Part shown: one piece after another, positions 51,599 to 60,840 of the stretch
Numbering within the stretch: position 1 is the stretch's first letter
Layout: the number at the start of each line of letters is the position of its first letter
DNA from: Cupriavidus taiwanensis
GTDB taxonomy: Bacteria > Pseudomonadota > Gammaproteobacteria > Burkholderiales > Burkholderiaceae
DNA: 64,000 bases
Reading direction: 5' to 3'
NCBI RefSeq assembly: GCF_900249755.1
Contig: NZ_LT976853.1
Coordinates: 490,207 to 554,206, forward strand
Translations under genes and position numbers: made by a program
The notes under the pieces: model-generated
What the model was told of the DNA's origin: nothing
Databases searched by the model: none
The model's input: only the letters and a program-made list of their open reading frames with translations

Positions 51599-51731
51599 TT
51601 GCTCCCCTCTCCCGCCTGCAGGAGAGGGGCAGGGGGTGAGGGCAGGCCTTTGCATACTGCAAACGCCTGACTTCGTTGACGCGCCCGGCCCTCACCCCAG
51701 CCCTCTCCCGCGAGCGGGAGAGGGAGCACGC
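51599..51731 (+). repeat. Composite palindromic repeat, two inverted copies
   Basis: Two CCCTCTCC-type palindromes (about 51602-51642 and 51689-51727) face each other across a spacer containing GACTTCGTTGACGCG. The same layout recurs at 13296, 56128 and 59774. The rest of the 51588-51791 gap shows no gene. Confidence 0.85.
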
Positions 51732-51791
51732 AATCGGTGAGCGAAAGAGCGTGGGGCGGGATCAATCCCGGCAGGCGGGCGGCAGCAATAT

Positions 51792-52214
51792 TCAGCGCAG
51801 CAGTACCAGCCGCGGCACCGCATCCTCGCCGCTCCACACCACCGCGTTCTGCTGGTATTTCTCGCCGAGCATCCGGGCATCCGCCAGCGACAGTCCGGGT
51901 ACCAGGAAGCTCGGCTCCGCCGGCCAGCCGTTGGACGGATGCGCGCCCAGCGCATCGATCGCCCGCCATCCCATCTGCACCACATCCTGCGCCAGTGCCT
52001 GCTGGCGGCGCGCGTTGGCCGCATCGTCGCAGCGTTGGCTGAAGGGATTGGCAGCGGTGATGAAGGCGCTGCATTCCACGCCCAGCGCGCGGTGCAGCGC
52101 GGCCAGCGCCGCGCTGGGCTGGTCGATGCGCAAGGTCATCGGCATGTCGCCCAGCACCCGGTAGTGCGTTTCGCGATACGCCTGCAAGGTTGCGTCGTCG
52201 ATGGCGCTGGCCAC
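51792..52214 (-). CDS. DUF3293 protein
   Basis: The 140-residue protein matches DUF3293, with YRETHYRVLGD near the start, FITAANPFSQ in the middle and the VPGLSLADARMLGEKYQQNAVVW segment. Function is unknown. It starts one base after the stop of the Crp/Fnr gene, so the two are translationally linked and regulated together. Confidence 0.85.
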   Translation of the reverse strand: MASAIDDATLQAYRETHYRVLGDMPMTLRIDQPSAALAALHRALGVECSAFITAANPFSQRCDDAANARRQQALAQDVVQMGWRAIDALGAHPSNGWPAEPSFLVPGLSLADARMLGEKYQQNAVVWSGEDAVPRLVLLR

Positions 52215-52215
52215 G

Positions 52216-52884
52216 CTACTCTCCGTATTGCCGCAGTCCTTCGAGGTCGAGCACCTCGATCACCCCGTAGTCCACTCGCACCAGCCCCTGCTGTTCCAGC
52301 ACCTTGAGCGCCTGGTTGGCGCGCTGGCGCGAGATGCCGGCGAGCAGGCCGATTTCTTCCTGCGAGATCTCCAGCGTCTTGCCGATGCCCGGATACAGAT
52401 GCTCGTTGAACAGCGACGACACCGCGCGCGCCACGCGTGAATCGATGTCGAGCAGCCGTTCGTATTCCACCGCCGCAATGAACTGCCCCAGGCGCTCGTT
52501 GAACTGCGTCAGCAGGAAACGCGAGAACGGCAGGCTGGTATCCAGCAGCCACTGAAAAGTGTCGCGCGGCAGGAAGGCGATGGTCGAGCGGCGCAGCGCC
52601 ATCACGTCGTACTTGCGGATCTCCGACTTCAGCACCGCGCCTTCGCCGAACCAGCCGCCGGTGGGCACACCGGTGAAGGTGACGGACTTGCCCGACGGCG
52701 ACACCGTGGTGATCTTGACGATGCCTTCGAGCACGCCCAGCCAGTGCTCGGCCTTGTCGCCCTTGTGGCAGACGTAGTCGCCCTGGCTGTACTCGTGCAC
52801 GAACATGGCGCGGCGCACGCGTTCGCGTTGCTCGGGGCTCAGGTCCGCGGCCCACACGCAGCGGTCGACAAAATCGTTCAGCAT
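52216..52884 (-). CDS. Crp/Fnr-family transcriptional regulator
   Basis: The 222-residue protein has an N-terminal cyclic-nucleotide-binding-like beta roll (residues 20-130), a long dimer helix, and a C-terminal winged helix with SQEEIGLLAGISRQRANQALKVLEQQGLVRVDYGVIEVLDL around residues 170-210. The N-terminal Fe-S cysteine pattern of true FNR is absent, with only a Cys near residue 9. The effector is unknown. A TTGTCAC-N4-GTGACAA palindrome 37 bases upstream is a likely autoregulatory site. Confidence 0.92.
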   Translation of the reverse strand: MLNDFVDRCVWAADLSPEQRERVRRAMFVHEYSQGDYVCHKGDKAEHWLGVLEGIVKITTVSPSGKSVTFTGVPTGGWFGEGAVLKSEIRKYDVMALRRSTIAFLPRDTFQWLLDTSLPFSRFLLTQFNERLGQFIAAVEYERLLDIDSRVARAVSSLFNEHLYPGIGKTLEISQEEIGLLAGISRQRANQALKVLEQQGLVRVDYGVIEVLDLEGLRQYGE

Positions 52885-52920
52885 GGCCTCTCGAATGCTC
52901 CGGTAGGGATTAACCCGGAA

Positions 52921-52938
52921 TTGTCACCGGCGTGACAA
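52921..52938. promoter_or_regulatory. Crp/Fnr-type palindrome
   Basis: TTGTCAC (52921-52927) and GTGACAA (52932-52938) form a perfect 7-bp inverted repeat with a 4-base centre, the geometry of Crp/Fnr sites. It lies in the 281-base region between the regulator gene and the divergent acyl-CoA synthetase gene and could control both. Confidence 0.65.
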
Positions 52939-53165
52939 CTGGGGGTGTTGGCATGGGCTATCGTACGATCACAACGGAACCGCGGGTGCCACCAGGGGCA
53001 CGCCGGGAAGGCAGAAGACGCTTTCCCCGGCCCCTCCAAGACAAGGCACAGACTGGCTTGATGCGATGCGGCAGATGCCGCCGGGCAAAGCAAGCCAAGT
53101 ATAACGACCGGACCGGCGCTTGACACCGGGCGTGGACCCCCACGCCGGAGGGACAGGAGACAGCG

Positions 53166-55124
53166 ATGCAGGAATCGTCGGCGACGACCTTCCCGCGATG
53201 GCTGCTGGCGCACGCCCAGCAGCGGCCGGAGCATCCGGCGTATCGCGAGAAGGATCTCGGCATCTGGCAGACATACAGCTGGGCCCAGGCGGCACAGCAG
53301 GTGAGGGCGCTGGCATGTGGTCTGGCCGCGCTCGGTTTCAAACGCGGCATGAACCTGGCGGTGGTGGGCGACAACCGTCCGCGCCTGTACTGGGCCATGA
53401 CCGCGGCGCAGGCGCTGGGCGGCGTGCCGGTGCCGCTGTACCAGGACGCCATCGCCAACGAGATGGTCTATGTGCTCAACGATGCGGAGATCGAGTTCGC
53501 CATCGTCGAGGATCAGGAGCAGGTCGACAAGCTGCTGGAAGTGGAAGCGCAGCTGGCCGAGTCCGGCCGCGCCGTGCGCCACGTCATTTTCGAAGACCCG
53601 CGCGGCCTGACGGACTACGACCATCCGTCGCTGATGTCTTACGAGCGCCTGCAGGAGCTGGGGCGCGAGTTCGACCAGGCCCACCCGGGCTTCTATGACG
53701 AGGCCATCGCCGCCGGTCAGCCCGACGACACCGCGATCATCCTCTATACGTCGGGCACCACCGGCAAGCCCAAGGGCGTGTGCCATTCTCACCATGGCCT
53801 GATCGGCTCGGCGCGCAACGGCTGCGCCTTCGACAAGCTCAGCGCCGACGACGACGTGCTGTCCTACCTGCCGATGGCGTGGGTCGGCGACAACCTGTTC
53901 TCTTATGCGCAGGCGATGGTGGCGGGCTTCACGGTGAATTGCCCGGAATCGCGCGAAACGGTGATGACCGACCTGCGCGAGATCGGCCCCACGTATTACT
54001 TTGCGCCGCCGCGCATCTATGAAGGGCTGCTGACGCAGGTGATGATCCGCATGGAGGATGCCGGCTGGATCAAGCGCAAGCTGTTCCACTGGGCCATGGA
54101 CGTGGCGAAGCGCTGCGGCACCGATATCCTCGACGGCCAGCCGGTGTCGCTCGCGAACCGCGCGCGCTATGCACTGGGCGAGGTGCTGGTCTACGGTCCG
54201 CTGCGCAATGTGCTGGGCATGAGCCGCATCCGCGTGGCCTATACCGCGGGCGAGGCGATCGGCCCGGACCTGTTCCGCTTCTACCGCTCGATCGGCGTGA
54301 ACCTGAAGCAGTTCTACGGCCAGACCGAGACCTGCGCCTATGTCTGCCTGCAGCCCGACGGCAAGGTCAAGTTCGATTCCGTGGGCCCGGCCGCGCCCGG
54401 CATGGAGATCCGCATCGCCGACAACGGCGAGGTGCTGGTGCGCGGCGTGGGCCTGCTCAAGTCCTACTACAAGCGCGACGACGCCACCCGCGAGGCCATC
54501 AACGACGAGGGCTACTTCATGACCGGCGACGCCGGCGTGATCGATGCCGACGGCCACCTGAAGATCATCGACCGCGCCAAGGACGTCGGCAAGCTGGCCG
54601 ATGGCTCGATGTTCGCGCCCAAGTACATCGAGAACAAGCTCAAGTTCTTCCCGTACATCAAGGAAGCGGTCGCGTTCGGCAATGATCGCGACAAGGTCTG
54701 CGCCTTCATCAATATCGACTTCGAGGCGGTCGGCAACTGGGCCGAGCGCCGCCACCTGCCGTACGCGGGCTATATCGACCTGGCCGCGCAGCCGGACGTG
54801 CTGGAGATGATCGGCGAGTGCGTGAACCAGGTGAATGCCGACCTGGCCAACGACCCGATGCTGGCGGGGTCGCAGGTGGCGCGCTTCCTGGTGCTGCACA
54901 AGGAACTGGACCCGGACGACGACGAGCTGACCCGCACGCGCAAGGTGCGGCGCGGCTTTATCGCCGAGAAATACGGCGTGCTGGTGGAAGCGCTCTATGC
55001 GGGCAAGTCCGAGCAGTACATCGAGACGCGCGTCAAGTTCGAAGACGGGCGCGAGGGCAGCGTGTCGGCCACGCTGAAGCTGATGGATGCCAGGCGGCTG
55101 CCGGTAGCGGCACGCGCGGCATAG
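53166..55124 (+). CDS. AMP-dependent long-chain acyl-CoA synthetase
   Basis: The 652-residue adenylating enzyme activates a carboxylic acid to its CoA thioester. The AMP-binding P-loop YTSGTTGKPKG is near residues 196-206, the adenylate contact YGQTETCAY near 380, and the YFMTGDAGVIDADGHLKIIDRAKDV hinge follows. The length and the SMFAPKYIENKLKFFPYIKEAVAFG segment fit long-chain acyl-CoA synthetases. It opens a cluster with a LIV-type transporter, suggesting that the imported acid is activated here. Confidence 0.92.
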   Translation: MQESSATTFPRWLLAHAQQRPEHPAYREKDLGIWQTYSWAQAAQQVRALACGLAALGFKRGMNLAVVGDNRPRLYWAMTAAQALGGVPVPLYQDAIANEMVYVLNDAEIEFAIVEDQEQVDKLLEVEAQLAESGRAVRHVIFEDPRGLTDYDHPSLMSYERLQELGREFDQAHPGFYDEAIAAGQPDDTAIILYTSGTTGKPKGVCHSHHGLIGSARNGCAFDKLSADDDVLSYLPMAWVGDNLFSYAQAMVAGFTVNCPESRETVMTDLREIGPTYYFAPPRIYEGLLTQVMIRMEDAGWIKRKLFHWAMDVAKRCGTDILDGQPVSLANRARYALGEVLVYGPLRNVLGMSRIRVAYTAGEAIGPDLFRFYRSIGVNLKQFYGQTETCAYVCLQPDGKVKFDSVGPAAPGMEIRIADNGEVLVRGVGLLKSYYKRDDATREAINDEGYFMTGDAGVIDADGHLKIIDRAKDVGKLADGSMFAPKYIENKLKFFPYIKEAVAFGNDRDKVCAFINIDFEAVGNWAERRHLPYAGYIDLAAQPDVLEMIGECVNQVNADLANDPMLAGSQVARFLVLHKELDPDDDELTRTRKVRRGFIAEKYGVLVEALYAGKSEQYIETRVKFEDGREGSVSATLKLMDARRLPVAARAA

Positions 55125-55155
55125 GAACCATAAGAGCACAGGTGGAGGCAGCAAT

Positions 55156-56118
55156 ATGACGCAAGTGGCCTGGCAAGGTGCCGGCAAGCGCGAATGGAGC
55201 GCGGCGGCACGCACCGATGCGAGCGGCGCCGGCGGTGGCGGGGCGATGGCGCCCGCCGGCCCGCTGCCCCCGACGGGGCTGGCGGAAGACAGCGGCGTGC
55301 ATCCCGGCACGCGCCATGCGCAGCGCACCGGCGAACAGGCGCGCACCGGCGGCGAGGTGATCCTGGACCTGCAGCATATCTCGCTGTCGTTCGGCGGGGT
55401 CAAGGCGCTGACCGATATCTCGTTCGATGTGTGCGAGCACGAGGTGCGCGCCATCATCGGCCCGAACGGCGCCGGCAAGAGTTCGATGCTCAACGTGATC
55501 AACGGCGTCTACCACCCGCAGCAGGGACGCATCGTGTTCCGCGGCGAGGAACGCAAGCAGATGCACCCGACCGCCGCGGCGCGCCAGGGCATTGCGCGCA
55601 CGTTCCAGAACATCGCGCTGTTCAAGGGCATGACGGTGCTGGACAACATCATGACCGGACGCAACACGCAGTTCCGCACCGGACTGTTTGCGCATGCGCT
55701 GTGGTGGGGGCCGGCGCGCAACGAAGAGATGCGCCATCGCCAGAAGGTCGAGGAAGTGATCGATTTCCTCGAGATCCAGTCGATCCGCAAGACCCCGGTG
55801 GGGCGCCTGCCGTATGGCCTGCAGAAGCGTGTGGAGCTGGCGCGCGCGCTGGCGGCCGAGCCGTCGATGCTGCTGCTCGACGAACCGATGGCCGGCATGA
55901 ACGTGGAAGAGAAGCAGGACATGTGCCGCTTCATTCTGGACGTGAACCGGCAGTTCGGCACCACCATCGTGCTGATCGAGCATGACATGGGCGTGGTGAT
56001 GGATATCTCGGACCGCGTGGTGGTGCTGGATTACGGCAAGAAGATTGGCGATGGGACGCCGGAGGAAGTGAAGGCGAATCCCGATGTCATCAAGGCGTAC
56101 CTCGGGACTTCCCATTGA
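55156..56118 (+). CDS. LIV-type ABC transporter ATP-binding protein (LivG-like)
   Basis: This 320-residue ATPase energises the LivH/LivM-like permeases downstream. The Walker A GPNGAGKSS is near residue 104, the signature region LPYGLQKRVELARALA near 220, and Walker B MLLLDEPMAGMN near 240; the C-terminal GTPEEVKANPDVIKAYLG is typical of LivG. The first 67 residues are an Ala/Gly-rich extension not found in most LivG proteins; an internal GTG near 55357 is a possible alternative start. Confidence 0.92.
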   Translation: MTQVAWQGAGKREWSAAARTDASGAGGGGAMAPAGPLPPTGLAEDSGVHPGTRHAQRTGEQARTGGEVILDLQHISLSFGGVKALTDISFDVCEHEVRAIIGPNGAGKSSMLNVINGVYHPQQGRIVFRGEERKQMHPTAAARQGIARTFQNIALFKGMTVLDNIMTGRNTQFRTGLFAHALWWGPARNEEMRHRQKVEEVIDFLEIQSIRKTPVGRLPYGLQKRVELARALAAEPSMLLLDEPMAGMNVEEKQDMCRFILDVNRQFGTTIVLIEHDMGVVMDISDRVVVLDYGKKIGDGTPEEVKANPDVIKAYLGTSH

Positions 56119-56127
56119 GGGCGGTGT

Positions 56128-56258
56128 GCTCCCCTCTCCCGCGCGCGGGAGAGGGGCCGGGGGTGAGGGCAGGCGCGGGCAGTACCACCAGCGTTTCACT
56201 TCGTGGAGGCTCCCTGCCCTCACCCCCAACCCCTCTCCCGCAAGCGGGAGAGGGGAGG
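56128..56258 (+). repeat. Composite palindromic repeat inside the LIV operon
   Basis: Two inverted palindrome copies (about 56129-56169 and 56218-56256) with inward GGTGAGGG / CCCTCACC and a spacer containing TTTCACTTCGTGG fill most of the 186-base gap between livG-like and livH-like genes. Confidence 0.88.
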
Positions 56259-56304
56259 AACACCCTGGGCGTGAACACAGCTGTTAGGCAAGCAAAGGCA
56301 AACC

Positions 56305-57219
56305 ATGACGTTCTTCTTTGAAATCCTGATCGGCGGGCTGCTGTCGGGCCTGATGTACTCGCTGGTGGCGCTGGGCTTCGTGCTGATCTACAAGGCCTCG
56401 GGCGTGTTCAACTTTGCCCAGGGCGCGATGGTCTACTTTGCCGCGCTGGCGGTGGTGGGGCTGATGGACAAGGGCATGCCGATGTGGGCGGCGGTGATCG
56501 GCGCCTTCGTCGTGATGATCCTGGTCGGCATGAGCACCGAGCGCTTCGTGCTGCGCAAGCTGGTCAACCAGCCGCCGATCACGCTGTTCATGGCCACCAT
56601 CGGGCTGTCGTTCTTCCTGGAAGGGCTGGGGCCGCTCTTGTTCGGAAACGAAGTGCGCCCGATCAACCTGGGCATCGTCGACGAGCCGATCGAGTCGATC
56701 CTGACCAACTTCAATATCGTGCTGTCCAAGTTCGACATCGCCGCGGCGGCCATCGCCGGCGTGCTGGTGGGATCGCTGGCGTTGTTCTTCCAGTACACCA
56801 AGGTCGGGCGAGCGCTGCGCGCGGTGGCCGACGATCACCAGGCGGCGCTGTCGCTGGGCATTCCGCTGCAGAACATCTGGGCCATCGTCTGGGGCGTGGC
56901 GGGCTTCGTCGCGCTGGTGGCGGGCATGCTGTGGGGCTCTCGCAATGGCGTGCAGTTCGCGCTGACGCTGACCGCGCTGAAGGCGCTGCCGGTGCTGATC
57001 CTGGGCGGCTTCACCTCGGTGCCGGGCGCGATTGTCGGCGGGCTGATCATCGGCGCGTCGGAGAAGCTGGCCGAGATCTATATCCCGCCGGTGTTCCAGT
57101 CGATGTTCGGCGGGAATTTCGGCGGCATCGAAGGCTGGTTCCCGTATGTGTTCGCGCTGCTGTTCCTGCTGGTGCGGCCCGAGGGGCTGTTCGGCGAAAA
57201 ACATATCGATCGCGTCTGA
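56305..57219 (+). CDS. LIV-type ABC transporter permease (LivH-like)
   Basis: The 304-residue membrane protein has about eight hydrophobic segments and the LivH hallmarks: GLLSGLMYSLVALGFVLIYKASGVFNFAQGAMVYFAA at the N-terminus and the cytoplasmic EAA-like loop around GRALRAVADDHQAALSLGI. It pairs with the LivM-like protein encoded 24 bases downstream. Confidence 0.94.
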   Translation: MTFFFEILIGGLLSGLMYSLVALGFVLIYKASGVFNFAQGAMVYFAALAVVGLMDKGMPMWAAVIGAFVVMILVGMSTERFVLRKLVNQPPITLFMATIGLSFFLEGLGPLLFGNEVRPINLGIVDEPIESILTNFNIVLSKFDIAAAAIAGVLVGSLALFFQYTKVGRALRAVADDHQAALSLGIPLQNIWAIVWGVAGFVALVAGMLWGSRNGVQFALTLTALKALPVLILGGFTSVPGAIVGGLIIGASEKLAEIYIPPVFQSMFGGNFGGIEGWFPYVFALLFLLVRPEGLFGEKHIDRV

Positions 57220-57243
57220 CCGACTTCGCACAGGAGAGTTGCC

Positions 57244-58320
57244 ATGTTTTATCGTGAAGCCGGCCAGTTCAAGACCAGCTACGTCGCCGACAGCCAGATC
57301 TTCCCCATCCGCCAGGACCGCATCGGCTTTGCGGTGCTGATGGCGGTCGCCTTCGTGGCGATCCCGTTCGTCGGGTCGGAATACTGGTTCTCGGCCATCC
57401 TGATCCCGTTCCTGATCTTCTCGCTGGCGGCGCTGGGGCTGAATATCCTGACCGGCTATGCCGGCCAGCTGTCGCTGGGCACCGCGGCGTTCATGGCGGT
57501 GGGCGCGTATGCGGCCTACAACTTCCAGCTGCGCATCGAAGGCATGCCGGTGCTGCTGACCTTTATCCTGGCCGGCCTGTCGGCGGCGCTGGTGGGGGTG
57601 GCGTTCGGGCTGCCGTCGCTGCGCATCAAGGGCTTCTACCTGGCGGTGGCGACGCTGGCGGCGCAGTTCTTCGTGGTGTGGGCGCTGACCAAGTTCCCCT
57701 GGTTCTCCAACAACAGCTCGTCGGGCGTGATCACGGCGCAGCGGCTGGACCTGTTCGGCTACGCCATCGACACTCCGGTGAAGAAGTACCTGTTCGTGCT
57801 GGCCATCGTCACGGTGCTGGCGCTGGCGGCCAAGAACATGGTGCGCTCGGCCACCGGCCGCGCCTGGATGTCGGTGCGCGACATGGATGTGGCGGCCGAG
57901 GTGATCGGCATCCCGCTGATGCGCACCAAGCTGCTGGCGTTCGCGGTCAGCTCGTTCTACTGCGGCGTGGCCGGCGCGCTGTACGCGTTCTGCTACCTGG
58001 GCTCGGTCGAGCCGGACGGCTTCTCGCTGGACCTGTCGTTCCGCGTGCTGTTCATGATCATCATCGGCGGCGTCGGCAGCATCCTGGGCTCGTTCCTCGG
58101 CGCCGCCTTCATCCTGCTGCTGCCGATCTTCCTGGACAACGTGCTGCCGCCGCTGGCCGCGCTGCTGCACCTGCCCTTTACCAATGCCACCGTGTCGCAC
58201 ATCCAGCTGATGGTGTTCGGCGGGTTGATCATCTTCTTCCTGATCGTGGAGCCGCACGGGCTGGCCCGGCTGTGGCAGATCGCCAAGGAGAAGCTGAGGC
58301 TGTGGCCGTTCCCTCATTGA
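57244..58320 (+). CDS. LIV-type ABC transporter permease (LivM-like)
   Basis: The 358-residue membrane protein contains LGLNILTGYAGQLSLGTAAFMAVGAYAAY, the diagnostic LivM segment, and an EAA-like loop ATGRAWMSVRDMDVAAEVIGIPL near residues 203-225. The N-terminus has about 30 extra cytoplasmic residues before the first span. AGGAG precedes the ATG. Confidence 0.94.
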   Translation: MFYREAGQFKTSYVADSQIFPIRQDRIGFAVLMAVAFVAIPFVGSEYWFSAILIPFLIFSLAALGLNILTGYAGQLSLGTAAFMAVGAYAAYNFQLRIEGMPVLLTFILAGLSAALVGVAFGLPSLRIKGFYLAVATLAAQFFVVWALTKFPWFSNNSSSGVITAQRLDLFGYAIDTPVKKYLFVLAIVTVLALAAKNMVRSATGRAWMSVRDMDVAAEVIGIPLMRTKLLAFAVSSFYCGVAGALYAFCYLGSVEPDGFSLDLSFRVLFMIIIGGVGSILGSFLGAAFILLLPIFLDNVLPPLAALLHLPFTNATVSHIQLMVFGGLIIFFLIVEPHGLARLWQIAKEKLRLWPFPH

Positions 58321-58411
58321 CGGGAGGGGTGCCTGTGTTACCGCAGTTCCTGTGTGAAGTTCTGAAGCTTACGCATAACGAAACGCTCCCCTGAGGGCGA
58401 AGGAGACTGTC

Positions 58412-59749
58412 ATGACCAACCTGATCCGCAACGTGCAACGCGCCGCCCTGGTGGTCAGCGCCGCGGCTGCACTGCTGGCGCCGGCGCTGCCGGCACTGGC
58501 GCAAAGCAACGAGCAGTTCATCGCGCTGCCGAGCTATCGCGTGGGGCCATACGGCGCCAACGGGCAGTCCTGGTATGGCGGCTTCATCGACTACCTCAAC
58601 TACGTCAACCTGAAGGATGGCGGCGTCAACGGCGTCAAGCTGAGCTGGGAAGAGTGCGAGACCGAGTACAACAACGCCAAGGGCGTGGAGTGCTACGAGC
58701 GCCTGAAGTCCAAGAACGCCACCACCAAGGGCACCGCCTACCACGCCATGTCGACCGGCATCTCGTACGCGCTGGTCGACAAGACCGCGGCCGACAAGGT
58801 GCCGCTGGTGATGATGGGCTACGGCCGCACCGACGCGGTCGACGGCTCGGTGTTCCCGTACGCGTTCCCGCTGGTGACCACCTACCAGATGCAGGTCTCG
58901 GCCATCGTCAAGTACCTGGCCAGCAAGAACGGCGGCTCGCTCGCCGGCAAGAAGATCGTCTACCTGTACCACGACTCTGCCTATGGCAAGGAGCCGATCG
59001 TGGCGCTGCAGGCCGAGGCGCGGCTGGGCAAGTTCAACCTGGTCGAGATCCCGGTGGCGCACCCGGGCAACGAGCAGGGCGCGCAATGGCTGAAGATCCG
59101 CCAGGAGAACCCTGACTACGTGATTTTCTGGGGCTGGGGCGTGATGAACCAGACCGCGCTGAAGGCCGCGCAGAAGGTCGGCTTCTCGCGCGAGAAGATG
59201 ATCGGCTCGTGGTGGGCGGGCTCCGAGGAAGACACGGTGCCGGCCGGCGATGCCTCCAAGGGCTATATGAGCGCGACCTGGAACGTCGCGGGCAAGAACG
59301 TGCCGCTGATCGCCGATATCGAGAAGGTGGTGTACGGCGCCGGCAAGGGCAATATGCAGGACAAGAACAAGGTCGGTTCGGTGCTGTACAACCGCGGCGT
59401 GTCGGCCGCGGTGGTGACGGTGGAAGCGGTGCGCGTTGCGCAGGCAAAGTTCGGCAAGGGCAAGCCCATGACCGGCGAGCAGATGCGCTGGGCCTTCGAG
59501 AACCTGAACCTGACCAACGCGCGGCTGCAGCAGCTGGGCGCCACCGGCCTGCTGCCCGAGATCAAGACCAGCTGCGAGAACCACGAGGGCTCGGGCAAGG
59601 TGAAGATCCAGCAGTGGGACGGCAGCAAGTGGGTGGTGGTGTCGGACTGGATCGAGGGCAACAAGAGCCTGATCCACCCGCTGTTCAAGGCCACCGCGGC
59701 GCAGTACGCGAAGGAGAAGGGGATTACGCCGGCTTGTTCGAAGAGCTGA
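58412..59749 (+). CDS. LIV-type ABC transporter substrate-binding protein
   Basis: The 445-residue periplasmic protein has a Sec signal (AALVVSAAAALLAPALPALAQS, cleavage after ALA near residue 30) and the type I periplasmic-binding fold. Its QSWYGGFIDYLNYVNLKDGGVNGVKLSWEECETEYNNAKGVECYERLK segment places it in the branch whose genes sit beside acyl-CoA synthetases and not in the classical Leu/Ile/Val binding group. The ligand is probably an organic acid. GGAG lies before the ATG. Confidence 0.93.
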   Translation: MTNLIRNVQRAALVVSAAAALLAPALPALAQSNEQFIALPSYRVGPYGANGQSWYGGFIDYLNYVNLKDGGVNGVKLSWEECETEYNNAKGVECYERLKSKNATTKGTAYHAMSTGISYALVDKTAADKVPLVMMGYGRTDAVDGSVFPYAFPLVTTYQMQVSAIVKYLASKNGGSLAGKKIVYLYHDSAYGKEPIVALQAEARLGKFNLVEIPVAHPGNEQGAQWLKIRQENPDYVIFWGWGVMNQTALKAAQKVGFSREKMIGSWWAGSEEDTVPAGDASKGYMSATWNVAGKNVPLIADIEKVVYGAGKGNMQDKNKVGSVLYNRGVSAAVVTVEAVRVAQAKFGKGKPMTGEQMRWAFENLNLTNARLQQLGATGLLPEIKTSCENHEGSGKVKIQQWDGSKWVVVSDWIEGNKSLIHPLFKATAAQYAKEKGITPACSKS

Positions 59750-59773
59750 TTGCGCTCGACTCCCGATTGGTTT

Positions 59774-59892
59774 CTCCCCTCTCCCGCAAGCGGGAGAGGG
59801 GCGGGGGTGAGGGCGGGCGCTGGCAATAGCGAAGGCATTCACTTCGTGGCAATGCCCGCCCTCACCCCAACCCTCTCCCAGAGGGAGAGGGA
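59774..59892 (+). repeat. Composite palindromic repeat inside the LIV operon
   Basis: Two inverted palindrome copies with a spacer containing ATTCACTTCGTGGCAATG lie between the binding-protein gene and the livF-like gene, filling most of that 191-base gap. The right copy is shortened in its stem. Confidence 0.88.
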
Positions 59893-59940
59893 GTACCCAA
59901 CAGGCAAGCTGGAAACCCCAACACCAACCCGACCCGCACC

Positions 59941-60756
59941 ATGAGCCTCCTGTCCGTCAACAATATCGAAGTCATCTACGATCACGTGATCCTGGTGCTC
60001 AAGGGCGTTTCGCTCGAAGTGCCGGAGGGCAAGATCGTGGCGCTGCTGGGCGCCAACGGCGCGGGCAAGACCACCACGCTGAAGGCCATCTCCAACCTGC
60101 TGCAGGCCGAGCGCGGCGATGTCACCAAGGGTTCGATCGAATACCGCGGCGACCGCGTCGACCAGCTCACCCCCAACGACCTGGTGCGCCGCGGCGTGAT
60201 CCAGGTGATGGAAGGGCGGCACTGCTTCGCGCACCTGACCATCGAGGAAAACCTGCTCACCGGCGCCTACACGCGCGGCCTGTCGCGCGGCCAGACCCGC
60301 GACGAGCTGGAGAAAATCTACGAATACTTCCCGCGGCTGAAGACGCGCCGCAAGTCCCAGGCGGGCTACACCTCCGGCGGCGAGCAGCAGATGTGCGCGA
60401 TCGGCCGGGCCATGATGGCCAAGCCGGCGATGATCCTGCTCGACGAGCCCTCGATGGGGCTGGCGCCGCAGATCGTCGAGGAGATCTTCGAGATCGTGCG
60501 CGGCCTGAATTCGCGCGAGAACGTCAGCTTCCTGCTGGCCGAGCAGAACACCATGGTGGCGCTGCGCTACGCCGACTACGGCTACATCCTCGAGAACGGC
60601 CGCGTGGTGATGGACGGCGACGCCGAGTCGCTGCGCACCAACGAGGACGTCAAGGAGTTCTACCTGGGCGTGGCCGCCAACGACGCCGACGGCCCGGGCC
60701 GCAAGTCGTTCCGCGACGTAAAAAGTTATCGCCGCCGCAAGCGCTGGCTGGCCTAG
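59941..60756 (+). CDS. LIV-type ABC transporter ATP-binding protein (LivF-like)
   Basis: The 271-residue ATPase has Walker A GANGAGKTT near residues 37-45, the signature TSGGEQQMCAIGRAMMA near 143 and Walker B MILLDEPSMGLAP near 163. LAEQNTMVALRYADYGYILENGRVVMDGDA is typical of LivF. It is about 30 residues longer than usual at the C-terminus, which is basic. Confidence 0.94.
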   Translation: MSLLSVNNIEVIYDHVILVLKGVSLEVPEGKIVALLGANGAGKTTTLKAISNLLQAERGDVTKGSIEYRGDRVDQLTPNDLVRRGVIQVMEGRHCFAHLTIEENLLTGAYTRGLSRGQTRDELEKIYEYFPRLKTRRKSQAGYTSGGEQQMCAIGRAMMAKPAMILLDEPSMGLAPQIVEEIFEIVRGLNSRENVSFLLAEQNTMVALRYADYGYILENGRVVMDGDAESLRTNEDVKEFYLGVAANDADGPGRKSFRDVKSYRRRKRWLA

Positions 60757-60840
60757 CAAGCAACCGTTTTTCACCCGGCTTGTCACCACGCGCCCGGCGG
60801 CGCGGGGCAGGCCGCATCCCATCTCCTGACGCACAGCACC

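Noticed and set aside
52878..55502. An 874-codon minus-strand frame opposite the acyl-CoA synthetase
   Set aside because: It is antisense to a gene with full adenylation motifs and has the low-complexity composition of a shadow frame.
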